Of a stretch of DNA of 64,000 nucleotides, positions 34,132-46,764 are shown one piece after another (the stretch's first letter is position 1; every line of letters begins with the position of its first letter). A program made the translations under genes and the position numbers. Source of the DNA: Punica granatum (taxonomy: Eukaryota; Streptophyta; Magnoliopsida; Myrtales; Lythraceae); contig NC_045130.1 of the NCBI RefSeq assembly GCF_007655135.1, positions 35,398,605 through 35,462,604 on the forward strand, read 5' to 3'. Below the pieces are notes generated by a model. That model was not told the origin of the DNA, searched no databases, and saw nothing but the letters and a program-made list of their open reading frames with translations.

Positions 34132-35453
34132 ATGGAGGATTCGGGCATGAGCAAGACAATGGGGGGTAATGCAAGAGGCTCACTTACGCATGCCCAAGCC
34201 CACATATGGAATCACATATTCAGTTTCATCAACTCCATGTCCTTGAAATGTGCCCTCCAATTGGGCATACCCGACATCATCCATAACCACGGTGGCCCCA
34301 TGACCATCGGCGAGCTTGTCTCGGCACTTTCGGTCCACTCTGGCAAGGCTCATTGCATCTTCCACCTCATGCGCATCCTTGTCCACTCGGGCTTCTTCGA
34401 ACAGACAAGCCTCCGAGTAGTTGCCGAGGATGACCGAGAAGAGGTAGGGTATGCCCTAAACAATGTCTCCTCCCTCCTCCTCAAGGACAACCCTTTGAGC
34501 ACAAGGCCCTTCGCACTCGCGATGCTGGACCCCACACTGACGGACCCATGGCACTGCCTGGGCGCCTGGTTTCTGAACGATGACCCTACTCCATTCAGCA
34601 CGGAGCATGGATCGCTCATATGGGAGCACATGGGCAATGAGCCAGAGCAGAACTTGCGCTTCAACAATGCAATGGCAAGCGATGCCAGGTTGGTAGCGAC
34701 CGAGGTGTTAGGATCGGATTGCAAGAGGGCGTTCGAGGGGCTGAGGTCACTGGTGGACGTTGGGGGTGGAACTGGGACGATGGCTAAAGCGATCGCGGCG
34801 GAGTTCCCGGATTTAGAGTGCACGGTGTTTGATCTCCCGCACGTGGTGGCAGGCTTGAAAGGGACCAAGAACGTGAAGTACGTTGCAGGGAACATGTTCA
34901 AGGAAATTCCACCAGCAGACGCGTATCTTCTGAAGGCAAGTTTCCGATATAATATCAGTTCTTCTCGATAGGTAATTTATGATTAAATAATCTCGTATAT
35001 CGATAATCCAGTAACTTCATCGGCCAATAAAGGTTTTGAACACAAACATACATATATTGGTACGATATTATGGGGGATTGAATTCTAGGAGATCAAACCA
35101 TGCAGATATACATAATTGCCGATTAACGGGAAAAGTACATTCCCTTATAGCAGTGGATAATCCATGACTGGAGCGACGAGGAAAGCTTGAAGATACTGAA
35201 ACGGTGCAAAGACGGACTAAGGGAAGGCAAGGGACGCAAGTTGATTATTGTCGATATCGTGTTGGGATACTGTAAAGAAGATGCAGAGTCGGTTGAGACA
35301 CAGCTCTTCCTCGACATGCTGATGATTGTTTTGTATAATGCAAAAGAGCGGACCGAAAGAGAATGGGCTAAACTTTTTGTCGAAGCAGGTTTTCGTGACT
35401 ATAAGATAACTCCTATGTTAGGTCTACGGTCTTTGATCGAAGTATACCCTTGA
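34132..35453 (+). CDS. Plant type I O-methyltransferase OMT-C (resveratrol/isoflavone OMT-like), two exons
   Basis: Exons 34132-34935 and 35154-35453 join in phase to 367 aa, the same structure as OMT-A. It should methylate phenolic hydroxyls using S-adenosylmethionine. Dimerisation-domain (HIWNHIFSF, LGIPDIIHNHGGPMT), SAM-site (VDVGGGTGTMAKAIA) and catalytic residues (His272 in IIHDW, Asp302, Glu333 in AKERTE) are present. The ATG used matches OMT-A; the frame opens 15 bp earlier without another ATG. Against OMT-A, exon 1 after codon ~183 is almost identical, whereas codons ~135-180 carry about ten amino-acid changes. OMT-C keeps PWH and IW, as in the grape resveratrol OMT I remember. Exon 2 also differs at DMLMIVLYNAKER versus DMQLMIILTGKER. 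These changes suggest different substrates. The polyadenylation signal AATAAA seen after OMT-A reads AATGAT here. The window's second unit-II copy implies that another OMT-C lies just past its end. Confidence 0.9.
34936..35153 (+). other. GC-AG intron of OMT-C
   Basis: Donor AAG|GCAAGT, acceptor TAGCAG|TGG. It is 218 bp, like OMT-A, with ~90% identity by eye, lower than the flanking 3' part of exon 1. Confidence 0.85.
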
Positions 35454-35964
35454 ATATGATTAATATGCCAATATTTATCATTTTCAGTTTATGTACTACT
35501 GCCTCAAAATAATGATCCAATGTTCCTCTTAATTATTAACGCGGACAAGTGTCCCGTAATGTGGAAGTCTCATCTTTTTCGTGGTAATCCTTTACTTATG
35601 GTTGTCTCTTCGACTACTCGATCAAATCATCAATGAAATTATGATCATACTTATCTAATATATTGACACGCAAAAAATTAAACTTTTTAATTCTCCTAAA
35701 TATTAAATATATTTTTGAAAAGAAATAAAAATCTTCCTGAGTCACGAATAAAAATTAAAAATAATACCAAAAGAATCTCTTAATAAATTTTAAAAAACCT
35801 TTCACGATATCTCTCTTAATTCGAAAATCTAGGATTTTTTTGTACTGCTCTCGTGACCTGCATCAAAACAGTGCTTTGCCCCTTTTCGGGTATAATGCCT
35901 TATGCTATGAGTATCAATCCACTCTTATCGAAATGGGACTACCTGTGTCCCTTGTAACTAGGAG
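35454..35964 (+). other. 3' flank of OMT-C
   Basis: Collinear with 15473-15984. The AATAAA of OMT-A is changed here. No gene. Confidence 0.55.
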
Positions 35965-36124
35965 GGTATAGCACGGTAACACACGCCCTCGCCTGTTAAC
36001 CAAGAAGTTCTAAATTCGATACTAGTGAAAGAACTCGCGCCCCTTTATTAGCTGTTAAGATTTCTATTTCATTTTATTAGGCTCACATACCTCCTTTGTA
36101 ACAGAACAATGGGCTCCTTACAAA
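35965..36124 (+). mobile_element. tRNA-derived SINE
   Basis: Collinear copy of the 15985 SINE: head 'gtatagcacggtaacacacg', B-box-like 'aaattcgatactag', then 'tttctatttcattttattag'. Shared insertion, so older than the unit I/III split. Confidence 0.65.
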
Positions 36125-36128
36125 AAAA

Positions 36129-37258
36129 GGTAAAATACACTCTCCACGCAGATTTTGTGTTGCGACACACCACCCCATTTTTAGCCAAATTTAACACTCC
36201 GCCCTATTATTAAAAAAATTGATACTCCACCTATTGACCATGTTGACTTATGAAAATTCTTTTGGTCCTCAATCTTTAGTTTACTTTTCAGTTCGTTCTA
36301 TAATACATGGATAGTCCATGTGTGGTCTTGCTATTTAAATCACTCTCAAATCTATTGACATTTAAATCTTTTTCGGATGCAATTTAATTTTAAAAATTAA
36401 GAAAATAAGGAAAGAAAAAGAACGCTTGTAGGTAATCCATTAGAGATCATGGGGTTATTTGCACTTGACAAGACTCCACTCATAACGTCGATATCTTAAA
36501 CTAGGAATTCTAATGTTTGGTTTTAGAGTTGAGTTGAGTTGAATTTTGATTTTAATTGGTTTGTAATGATTGTGATATTGAATTATGAGAAAAAGTGTGA
36601 AAAAGTAATGAATAATTGAAAAAAAGTAATGATTGTATTGTTGAATTGTGGAAAAAGTAATGAACAATTGAGAGAATTAATTATTAAAAATTAAATTGAA
36701 TGATTAAAAATTGAAGAAAATGAAAAAGTAATAATCGTGTTGTTGACTTTTATTGTGTAGTAAGTAGAGTTAAGTTAGAGTTAAAATCTTAAAATCAGAT
36801 TGCGAAATCAAACGGGCTGTAATTTCAATATTTGCAATGTAGACCTTGTTGGCGACCATACCATCACCCAACATTGTACTTCATTGGAGTGTTGGCGGCA
36901 TTTAAAATGGAATACAAATTTCATATATAAATTTTCGACCATGTAATCTTTCATGAATAAATAAAATAATTCTAAAAAAATAATAAATAAATATAAAAAG
37001 AAACATCAATAAGGAGTAGGAGAGGGATGGTAACTACTTTGGCAATATAATAATGAGTGGGAGAGGAATGGTCACGTTGAGGATAAGAATAAAAGAAAAA
37101 AGAATTAGGATGAAAGTGAAAAGTAGTTAATAGTTGAGGATCAAAAGAAAATTTTCTTATTAAGTCAACAAAGTCAAGGGGGTGAAGCGTATATTTTGGT
37201 TAAGAGTGGGATGAAGTTAATTAAGCAAAACATTAAGGGAGGGGAGTATATTTGACTC
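36129..37258. mobile_element. Mutator-like TIR element, sister of 16159-17092, with a nested MITE
   Basis: Same ends as the unit I copy (left 'ggtaaaatacactctcc', right 'gggaggggagtata'). The right target duplication AAAAAGAAT is at 37259-37267, and the left one is decayed. It is longer because a private M1-type MITE is inserted at 36513-36823. Confidence 0.65.
36513..36823 (+). mobile_element. M1-type MITE nested in the Mutator-like element
   Basis: Begins 'gtttggttttagagttgag' and ends 'gcgaaatcaaacgggc'. The interior repeats 'gaaaaagtaatgattgt(a)ttgttga'. Units I and II read straight through ('ttctaaaatctcagtatttgc'), giving an empty site. Confidence 0.7.
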
Positions 37259-37294
37259 AAAAAGAATTTCTTCTATCAAGAGAATGATTCTTCT

Positions 37295-37680
37295 GGCGTT
37301 GGTAATGGGTGGAGTTTAACTTCACTCCATTCCAAATATTAATATATATTTAAGTGGGGTTGTAATGATGGTTAAGAAAAAATATATGTGAAAATTTATT
37401 ATTAAAAACGAGAAAAAGATAAAAAAAAAGAAATGATTATGTTATTGAATTGATAGAAGAATGGAGTGGAGTTGATGAATTTATTATTAAAAAATTGATT
37501 ATAATAATGATTAGAAAAAATGTGAAAATTTATTATTAAATAGGAGAAAAAGACAAAATAATAATCATTATGTTGTTAAATTTTGAAAAAAAAATTGAAG
37601 AGGGGGGGGGGGGGGCGTAGAGTTATAATAGAGTTAAACTCCATTATCAAACGAAGTAGTCCCGGAAGAAAGGAATTTAA
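37295..37680 (+). repeat. MITE-like repeat, family M1, with poly-G run
   Basis: Collinear with 17140-17515. It contains an unusual G run of about 14 bases at 37600-37613, where unit I has 'gcaatggagtggggttg'. Confidence 0.6.
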
Positions 37681-38457
37681 GAGGAGTAAATTGATATCTC
37701 TCTACCGTAAAAGAATTGATATTTCCTCCATTCTTAAGAATACTTTCCTTATCTTTATGCTATATCCATTGAAAAATAGAATAAAGAAAATCACTTCACT
37801 AGTATAGGTAATTTTAAATAGTCCTGCGCTTGTTTCCCTTAAGTGAAGTCTTGTGTTCGAGTCTTGTGAATGGAGAAAATTCATACTGAAAGAGCTTTAC
37901 TCCTTAGTGGGCTGACCTGCCTCGATCAAATTAGCTGGAAGCCCATTGGGTTCCAAATATTAAGGTGCAGTCTCTTTCTTTTTCTCTTAAAGGAAAAAAA
38001 TGAACAATTCTTAATACTATAAGGTTGAATAAAAAAAACTGATTCTTCAGTTTATCTAATTGCTATGCTTAGTGCGGTGACATTGGTTTTTCAATATTGA
38101 ATAAATTGTTTTATTAGCCTTTTTACATATTTGTCCAGTGTGTGGTTTGCACCTGGTAAATATATTCATTCGATTTACTGCAACGACCTTCGTCTCGATC
38201 TCTGATGTCGGGCATATATAATTCTCAGTAGAGAAAACACTCGCGTCTCTTTGTTTTTCCCTTCTCCTATTTGCTTCTAAATTCATGAGTTTCTCTTTGT
38301 AAATTAAAGCAATAAAATAAATTTGTTAATATCCATGATCTCATCCTACAAAGAGGCAACAATAACAAGAAGGAAGGACCAGGGATTTTGATAGAGGAAA
38401 GTGAGTCGTGGAGAGGCTAATTTTCCGAATCAGGAGGATAATTGTAACTAATTTTAT
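37681..38457. other. Intergenic DNA shared by the OMT units
   Basis: Collinear with 17520-18257 and 27400-28040. No supportable gene. Confidence 0.6.
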
Positions 38458-40689
38458 GGGTGAAATATACTAACCATCCCTTGAGGTTCAGAGAAATAGC
38501 TTGTAACTCTATTTGTTGATAATATATGCACTTAATCCCACTTGACTTAGTTGATCAAATTATTATTTTTTTGAGAGAATATGAATTAGGTTTGTGCGCA
38601 CTCGAATTTTATCTCGTTGGAGAACGCATATGCGAAGCCTATGCAACGCAGCTCGGGAGTGTCCACCTTCCCGGGGGCGCGCGACGGACACGCGTGAGAA
38701 TGAGTCGCCACTTACTGTTTACGACCCGTAGGTCGAGGGCCATTGAGTCGCCCGAGTCTAGGGATACGGGGTACACCTAAATACTCAGACAATGGTCATA
38801 CAGAACCAAAAATTCCGAATTCGGGGGTTCTATTACGTGCGGGCCTATATCTCGCACGTTCTTTCAATACTCTAGTTTGCTTTATTTACCGGGTGATTTA
38901 GGGTTGCACTTGACTCGCCCGTTTTGACACCGTAAAATCGATGAATTGATCAAGTTGTGCCAAGAGTCTGAAAGATGAGTAGGCTTGTTCGTCGAGGAAT
39001 CGGTTCACTATCTTAGCATTACAATTCATCAAACCGTGATGGTCGATTCCCTGCGCAAACTAAAACCACGAGTATTCGAGCTTACTCATCTCTTGGTAAC
39101 AATAGACCGACTTGACCGGTTCGATACTCGGACCTCTCGCTCGCCGATCGGAAATCCTTACAAATGAATGAGTGAATGTACAGATAAAATCCTCGTAATG
39201 TTCTCCTGAATAATTACAAAGTACGACTGAATAAGTAAATGGATCCCGATCGGTTTGCATTGGGCCAATATTTCACTTCGACTCTCCGTGTATTTTGAAT
39301 AACCGATAAATAAATTAAGGCAACGCGGACTCGAAGAGCCGGGGGTCAGGTCTAATCGAACCGACGGTTTGTAGGAGAATCGATTAGTTTCTACTGTAAC
39401 CGTTGGACCGATCGAGCTCCCGGGTGATATCTAAATACGTTTCACACATTCAATCCAAATTGCCTTCCACATAGGCCACATTTGGAGTGTGATGGTGACT
39501 CGAGGCTAGATCTCATTCCGCACTCGGGTTGCACATGCTCAGTGAGTTAGGAGGCGTTGAACCTCGTATTCGGTGATTTAGGGTGTTGGGCCCCGTGCAA
39601 CACGTAACCTATGGGCTCGGACCCGAACCGCAACAAATTAGCAAAAGCAAATGGAAAATAGAAGAAAACTAATAAAACTAATGGAAAAACAGACGACAAC
39701 TGACAAATATAGATAAATACAGACAAGTTGTATGTTAAGTCAAATGTACGTGACTTAATCAGTTATTAACCGGGGTTGATTAGCAAACAATGTATCTAAC
39801 CTAGGCCAACAAAGAGGTGGGCTGAGATGTGATTCTAGGCCAATTAAATGTGTGAATTTGTTTTAGAACTCTATTCTGTGAGGTGCTATTGCGGTTTCAC
39901 CGAATTCGCCAAACCCGTATTTTGACTCTAGATTGGAATCTAGCATTCCGCCTATCCATTATCTAATGTTTGATTAATTCAAATGCATGATTAATTTGAT
40001 TTTTCGTGTTTTGCAACAAAAATGAAATGCTGACAACCGAATCTACAATAGGGAGATAGAAACACCGAAAGTGAACGAAATTGGCCGTGCGAATGAAACT
40101 CGCACCCGAATGGGTCGCCCTTTTCCATCCATAGATCGAGGTGTTTCCGACTCCATAATGCCTAGGATATCGGTGAAGCGCGGAATGACGATTATGCCCT
40201 TGATCGGTAAAACGTGTATAGTTCACATATAAATTAAAGATCGCGTGACACGAAGAGGTCTAAAAAGGACTCGCGCGTCTCGACTCGAGCCGCCTCAAAT
40301 TGGGCCCGGACTCGAGTCATAGTACGCGAGTACTTGCTAGACACCGATTATATTCGTGTTACACGTCTCGGTGCTTTGAAATTGTGAGCTTTTTAAGAAA
40401 AATGGCATTTCCGCCGTTCCGTGAATCATCAATGCACTTACGAATTAGCGATCAATTTATCCAATTATTTAGTCAAAGTGATTTAATTAACCGAATAATA
40501 CGTCACGTTTCTCCCATTTGTGAAATTATTCGGTGGTAGTGATCGTATATCGAGGAATTGTGGACTTGACGGATAATCTTCCAAAACTAACTCTCCTAGG
40601 AGGCGGCTAACACATGATTGATGATAAAAACACAAAATATGGGTACACTTAATTTCAAGGGATAATTCCAAAGCAACGAAGGAGACCGT

Positions 40690-41340
40690 CCTAAACCCGG
40701 GAAGGGTCAAAGGGCACTTGGCCACCTCTCCAAGGGTTAGGCCGAGAGCTCTCCTTGACCCTACTTGGGTTATGGAGAGTCTCCTATGTCGATTCTAGCC
40801 GAACCTTGCATACATAATACATTGAGCACAATAATAACACATATTTCGGTGATAATGGAAGGAAACCGACGCCGCCAAAATCTCGAAATACAACCGAACA
40901 CACAAACGAACACATACAATATATATATATATATAAAGGAATCGGTAAAACGGCGTCGATTCATGCAATGGTAAAATGCGAAAACACGGGAACCGATCTA
41001 TTTCGAAATGAAAGAGGTCTCCTTGGACCCGAGTGGTCCAGAGGAACTCTCGGCCACATCCCCTCAAGAGTGGCCGTGAGTTTCCATGGCTCACACGGGT
41101 CAAGATGGGCTCTTCAATTACGATCTAAATCCTTTCCCGTCATACTAATACATTACATGCGATAAACGACGGAAAAACACGGGAACCAACTAACTTTGGG
41201 GAAGGAGAGGCTGTCTTAGCCTCGGGTGAGCCAAGAGAGCTCACGGGTTCCTTCCTTGGGACTAGGCCGTGGGTTCCCTTGGTTTGACCGTAGCTTAGAC
41301 GTCTCTCCTACCTCGATCCTAGCCATTTCCCATCACGGTA
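40690..41340. repeat. Three degenerate repeats inside the 5.8-kb insertion
   Basis: Blocks around 40690, 41000 and 41200 share the order 'gagag(g)tct..cctt(g)ga/agcc', 'gagctctc/gaactctc' and 'ggccg(t/a)g(a/g)g'. Loose similarity, consistent with internal tandem growth of an LTR. Confidence 0.35.
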
Positions 41341-41799
41341 CATACGTTATATGGACATGCAACGTGATAAATGACGTACATTTGCATGGGAATATATAAA
41401 AACTTGAACTTGCATGCATTTCGGTTTGTTAACCACCCTAACCCCCATAACAAACAAGTATCGAAGATCCTAGCTTTTCTAAGTCATAGAGGAGTTTTAC
41501 CTAGCCTTGGAACATGAGGAAAGAGTCGGAGCAGTGGCAAAGGGAGTCGGGAGACTCGGCTGGAACAAACAGATCCGAACCGGTGCAGTCGGGTCGACTG
41601 GCAGACCCGACTGGCAGTCTGGCTTGTCGGGCTGTACCGGTTGATCGGGATGGAATTTTCGTGCGGGGCCAGTTGCGTTGGATTCCTAAGAGACTAAGGA
41701 TCGCGCCTTTGGTGGTTTTGGGAGGAGATCATGCGTAGATTTTCCGAAAATCAAAAACAAAGTCGGCTCAGTAAAAAAGGACATACCCAGTCGGGTCAA

Positions 41800-42110
41800 A
41801 ACAGACCCGACTGGAACCCGATGAAGAAACGGCTCCACAGGAGGCTCTCGGTGGTCTTTTGATGCAAGGTTTGTGGCATTGGACTCCTAACTGACTGAGG
41901 CTCATGGTGACAGGTGGCTCGTAGCGAGATTCAACCCCAGCTGACCTATACGTTCCTGCAAAGTTCAGGTTAGAAAAGAAACCCAGAGGAACAAACCCGA
42001 CTGGCACCCGATGAAGAAACGACTCTACGGGAGGCTCCCGGTGGTCTTTTGATGCAAGGTCGGTGGCATTGGACTCCTAACTGAGTGAGAATCATGAATG
42101 CAGTGGTTTC
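41800..42110 (+). repeat. Tandem ~190-bp repeat inside the 5.8-kb insertion
   Basis: 'acccgactgg(a/c)acccgatgaag' at about 41806 and 41996 each lead into 'ggtggtcttttgatgcaagg' and 'ggcattggactcctaactga'. Two copies, ~90% identical by eye. Confidence 0.75.
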
Positions 42111-42379
42111 ATGAGGATTGGACTTGTCAATTTTCCTGAAAGATGCAAAGAAACCGGGAAAAAACTGGAAAAATCTGTGAAGGGAGAAAGGAGAGAAAAG
42201 GCGGTGGTGCACGGTTGAACGGCTCTCGGCACGTGACTACCTTGTCACGAGGAAGAGTGAGGGTCATGAGGAACCCTTAGGAAGTGATGGCACGACTCGC
42301 CATGGTCGTGGGAAGAAATGGCGTTTCGAGGATTCCATGGAAACCAGTTTCTGTACTGTTTCTGTTACCTGCTGAAACG

Positions 42380-42800
42380 GTGTGTTGGAGGCTTCGAATG
42401 CTAAAACTAAGTTCGGAAATGGATTTAGGAGATCGAAAACATGTGGGGTAAGAAGTTTGGTCAAGGATCGGGCAAAGTCGGGGAGCGGGACTCGCCTAGG
42501 AACCAAGAAAGTACCTAGAGACCCGATTCTGGACTGTTCTGGATCTACATGCTGGAAGCTTCAAATGCTGAAACTAACACCGGAAATGGACTCGGGAGGT
42601 CGAATACATGTGGGATATGTAGTTTGTTTGAGACTCGGATAAGTCGGGAAGGAAGAACTTGCCTAGAAATCGGGAAACTCCCTAGGGACCCGAATCTGGA
42701 TTGGGCTGAAACGGGACCTAGATGACTTCAAATGGCAAAATTAACACCGTGAATGGACTCGGGAGGTCAAAAACATGGGGGATATGAAGTTTGGTCAAGT
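42380..42800 (+). repeat. Three ~170-bp tandem repeats inside the 5.8-kb insertion
   Basis: Copies at about 42384, 42552 and 42722 share 'gcttc(g/a)aatgct(a/g)aaact', 'gaaatgga', 'gaggtcgaa' and 'acatg(t/g)ggg.tat'. Diverged, non-coding. Confidence 0.65.
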
Positions 42801-44894
42801 TTGGTTCGGGTTGGGTGGCGGTCGCTGGAAAACGGTTGAGTTTTCCGGCAATTTCAGCCTTGAGCCGGGCTGTGCTTGAGCTGAACGACCAGGACTGATT
42901 GCTGGAGTTTGAGAGGGTTTTGGAAGTTCTCTTAAAGTGAAAAAGCTTGAGAGAGAATGGAAATTGAGTTCTGATTAAAGTGTCTTGCAATTAGGCACTT
43001 ATAGGATGCCTTAATGAGCCAAATTAGTGAGTTTAAGTGCAATTAGAGGGGGTGCTTAGGGGTTCCGAATTTTGGAGGGAAGATTAGGGTGGGGAAGTTG
43101 TCTTGTTGAGTGTGGGGAAAGGAAGAGAAGGGAAATGAGAGTTGATGGATGGAAGGATGGATAAGAAGTGTGTAAAAGATATTTTGAAATGGGTGGATGG
43201 GGGAGAGTTGGCTTGCTTTTTTAACCACCCCTAGAGAGAAGCCATAGCTTGGGGCTTGGCTTGGCTCGGTTCGGCTTGCTTAGCTCAAGGGTCCCACTTG
43301 ACTAGAAAGAAAGCCGGAAGAAGCTCGGGGCTCGATTGATCGTGCGTTCAATTTCCGTGGTTCACTTGAACGACGAATTATCAATGTGCGCGCGAATACG
43401 ATTTTAATGAGCCTAATATTGACATGCTTCTTGAAAGCGAATGCTCGGATGACTCGGGGACTCGAAAGCCGATTTTGCTCTGTTTGGATGATCGGAGCGA
43501 AGTTGTCCGCTTTTGACGCCTATTTGCACTTCTGCGTGTTGTAAGGCTCGCACCGGTGTATTTTTCACATTGAGCGAAACGGTTTACTCGTCGACCCTGG
43601 CTGGAGATCGATAACCGGAGATGACCTAGGAATCCACGAACGGGGCTTTCTCAGTATTTCTCGAGTGTTCTGATGTGTTCGGAGACCACTGTGATCACTG
43701 TTTGTCAAAAATGAGTCCCGAAGGCTTGTCGGGAGACGTTCGTGACCATTGAAATTTCACTCGGGAGATCGGTATGACTTGCTTGGTCCGAACCGAAATG
43801 ATTTTCCTAGTCCTAGGAGTTGTAGGGAGTGAGTGGTGTAAAGCTCGGACATCAATTTTCCACCGAATGAACTCTGAATGCTAGATTCTGTTTGACGGGG
43901 TCCCCTTTTTCGGGTCGGGACTCACTCGGGAGATCAAGACGAGTTTCTAAAGGCATTCTGAAACTTGTTCCATGATCCTAATAGTCCTCGGGTGTGTGTA
44001 GGCCCGTTTCCGAGTACCGTTTACTTGTTCGTGGATCGGGCGCCCCGGGAGCCTTATCAGGGGAGGCATCTATGAGAGTTCGGGGGTACTCCGGCTTTAG
44101 CAGGAGGCTTCTGAAATGTGCTCGGAGGCGCCATTGGTCATTTTGGTACTAAGAGGGATTTTTAAAGTCCCATATCGGATATTTTCTGACGCTCTGATGA
44201 TCCGACGATGAATAGTACCACAGTGCCAGTCTCTGCTGTTTTTGGGGTTCGTCGTCTGTTTACTCTTTCGATTGCCCTCTCGTGCTCTCCTAGTGGACCC
44301 TACTTTTCTCTTGTTTATTCATGACTCTATGCCTGCACGTTCGCCTCCAATTTCCCGATCATGAATAGTGTTCCGAGCTTTGGTTGGAAGTCCTCTGTTG
44401 GAGCCGGTGGACCAAAATGGGATGTTGACAAGGTTCTCTTAGTTTTTTCCTTTATACTCCATGCATTTATTTTTTTACTAAATAAGGTTCACATTACATA
44501 AAATATTCATTCACAGTCTTTATTATTTTTATTTTTTATTTAAGCACTAAAAATTAAAAATTAAATAATAAACAAGGTTGAAAGATTCAATCTAGAGGAC
44601 AAATAAAGAGAGGGAAGAGGGGTGGCCTATCGCAAGGCACAAGGAATGAAAGTAGAAAGCCAAAAATCGAGGTTCGAGTCGATCAAGAAATCGAACACCC
44701 AATTTCAATTCCAAAACGTTCAATACCTCAACTACTTTCTTGGATTTTTTGAAGAAATCATATAGGTACCCAACCTACCCAAATTTAAATTTCAAATTAA
44801 ATATATGATTTCTAAATAGGTACTCCATTTGTTGATTTCTAAATTTAAAATAAACGTTACTGGATGCCTTTCTCCTCCTTATTTGACCAAATTC

Positions 44895-44927
<33 letters not shown>

Positions 44928-45189
44928 TAAATATTTTTTATTTCTAACATTTAAAATATATAAAAAAATTCTTATACAAATATTTTATGAAATGTGGTTG
45001 CTTTATTCAGTAAAAATTTAAATATACAAACTTGAAAAGAAAAATCAATAAGTTATGAACTCAATTGATATTTTTCTCAAAAAAAATAATTGGTCACCTA
45101 AGTCAAATGGGACTAAATGTATATATTCTCAACAAATGGGATTAAGTGCCACTTCTCCAAATCTTAAGAGAAGTTAGTGCATTTTACCC

Positions 45190-46764
45190 TAAATTTGTCA
45201 AAAGTAGAGGCTCAAGAAACTATTATATGCATTCATCATTTAGGCTTCGCTTATGGATGCGATGGTAGTTGGATAAATGCTTATTTTATTAGATTTTAAA
45301 CAAAAGCAAGTGTTTAGTATTTTTTTTAAACCATTATTTAGTTAATTGCTAGTATTAATTTTAATTTTTAATTTATTATGAAATCGACACTTATTTTTCA
45401 ATAATTATATTTGAGCACTTTTATATTAGCAATAGCACTCACAAATCAAGCCCTAGACTCCTGTGGAGTCAACTCTATTAGATTGACTGTCCTCTCTGTA
45501 CAAAAAAATACGGCCCCCTGCTACAGTAAAGACCTCATATCCGTCTCCCTCACGTGCACGTCCGACTGCGGCCGAGCACTGGTGGTGACTTCTTTCGACC
45601 CTTTCCCCTCTCCTCTATTCTCCTTCTTCTTTCTTTCGATTGGGTGATGGAGGCTGTGATCGCTGAGGTAGGAAGTGATGGCATCGAGTCAATCGATCAG
45701 CAGCAACTAAATCATCCTCCATGAGGTTGATTTTCATGGACGGGTCGTCCCTGCGTCTCTTTCAATCCCTGTGGCTATTCAAGTTCTAATGGCTATTCCG
45801 GTCCCTGTTGTTGCCCCGCTCAAGCCCAAAGCTCCATCATGACTGAATCATCCCTGTGACTATGGCCTTCCTTTCCGTGACGTTTTCGACATCGCCGCCC
45901 TCGGATCTATGGTGGAGACGGTGTTTGAAGGTATTTCGGAGGTCGCGGCGGCCCTCTTCCTCTTTCTTTCCACCTTCAGCAAGGTTCATGTGTTGGCGGT
46001 CCCCTTCCCCAGTGGTCATGCTTTCTCCTTCTCAAGTCAAATCTAGGGCGGTGAGTGGCTGCGTACATGGAGGCAGTGACAAGCCAGTGAAGGTGGCGGT
46101 GGCCTTGCAACCCAATTGGTCGCGACTGGCCCTACTTGGCCAGATCGACAGTCCTAATCTGCTCTGTCCTATCATGTTTTCGGTGGCAGTAGTAATGGCA
46201 TAATAGTCGTGCCCTCCTCCATCCCAACCTCTCTAATCGATCAGCTATCCCCCTTCCTTTAGAAGACAGATTCTCGTCTCTGCCGCCCCGTGATAGCATC
46301 CTTGCCCACCACGACATATGATTGTGTCATCAGTCTGATAGGACTATCCACCCCGAAAAAAATCGACCTTTTGTGACTTTCTTGTTTTTTTTGGGTCTAG
46401 ACTCTCCTGTTATGGTCGCTACTCTGAATCGATCAAGGAGGCCTCGGGCTTCTTTGGTTTGATTACTTGGGGACTGGGCTGTGAAGGATTAGATTGACTA
46501 ATTTTGTCTGTTGGTGATGATAGTTGATGAGATCTTGTACTCAGATACCAGCTCAGGACATCCTGTTAGCCTTACTTCATTATGGAGTAGATTTTCATCG
46601 TGGATTTAGGATGCCCTTTTTTACCATACTATCGGGATCCATGATGAAATACAGTTAGCAAGTACTGATAATTGCTAATGGTTTCAAGATAGCAAACTCT
46701 AATTGTACCGTTTCTTCAACGACGTTTTCTCCTATTATCCTTTGTAGTTTGCCTGGTGGATAAA
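45190..46764. repeat. Unidentified repeat, collinear in part with 28850-30210
   Basis: 45230-45470 matches the unit II flank without the hAT MITE. About 45440-46130 is GC-richer DNA absent from unit II, with short open frames (for example 45856-46203, plus) that I cannot assign. 46130-46764 matches 29560-30210. No domain recognised, so no gene is called. Confidence 0.45.

Larger units (their letters stand above)
38593..44430 (+). mobile_element. 5.8-kb TG...CA insertion: solo-LTR-like or LTR-retrotransposon derivative
   Basis: The sequence starts TGTGCGCACTCG and ends GGGATGTTGACA, flanked by identical AGGTT 5-mers (38588-38592, 44431-44435). The intact target (aattAGGTTctctta) survives at 18661-18674 in unit I, proving insertion. 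Its base composition is much more GC-rich than the flanks. There are no gag-pol motifs, no second internal copy of the ends, and no frame above ~100 codons. TG/CA ends with a 5-bp duplication mark LTR-element integration. The absence of an internal domain suggests a very long solo LTR (Tat/Ogre-type elements have multi-kb LTRs) or a LARD. The 'gagtcgccact' text near 38700 is reminiscent of Tat-type elements. Orientation is unproven. Confidence 0.75.
38458..45189. mobile_element. TIR element (~0.9 kb) split by a 5.8-kb insertion
   Basis: The left end (GGGTGAAATATACTAACC... 'atttgttgataatatatgcacttaatccca') is the inverse of the right end (45060-45189, closing 'gttagtgcattttaccc') over ~130 bp. 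Flanks TAATTTTAT and TAAATTTGT agree at 7 of 9 bases, and the unit I copy has TAAATTTAT, consistent with an aged 9-bp duplication. No transposase is seen in the ~890 bp that belongs to it. Confidence 0.65.

Noticed and set aside
37600..37613. G-quadruplex-type regulatory site
   Set aside because: A single uninterrupted G run inside a MITE; more likely homopolymer slippage or a sequencing artefact than a regulatory element.
38526..43228. Open frames of 60-102 codons within the 5.8-kb insertion
   Set aside because: Scattered on both strands, without gag, protease, RT or integrase motifs.
45411..46317. Several 60-115 codon frames in GC-richer DNA
   Set aside because: No recognisable domain; frames disagree with the paralogous copy at 29540-30300, as expected for a decayed repeat.
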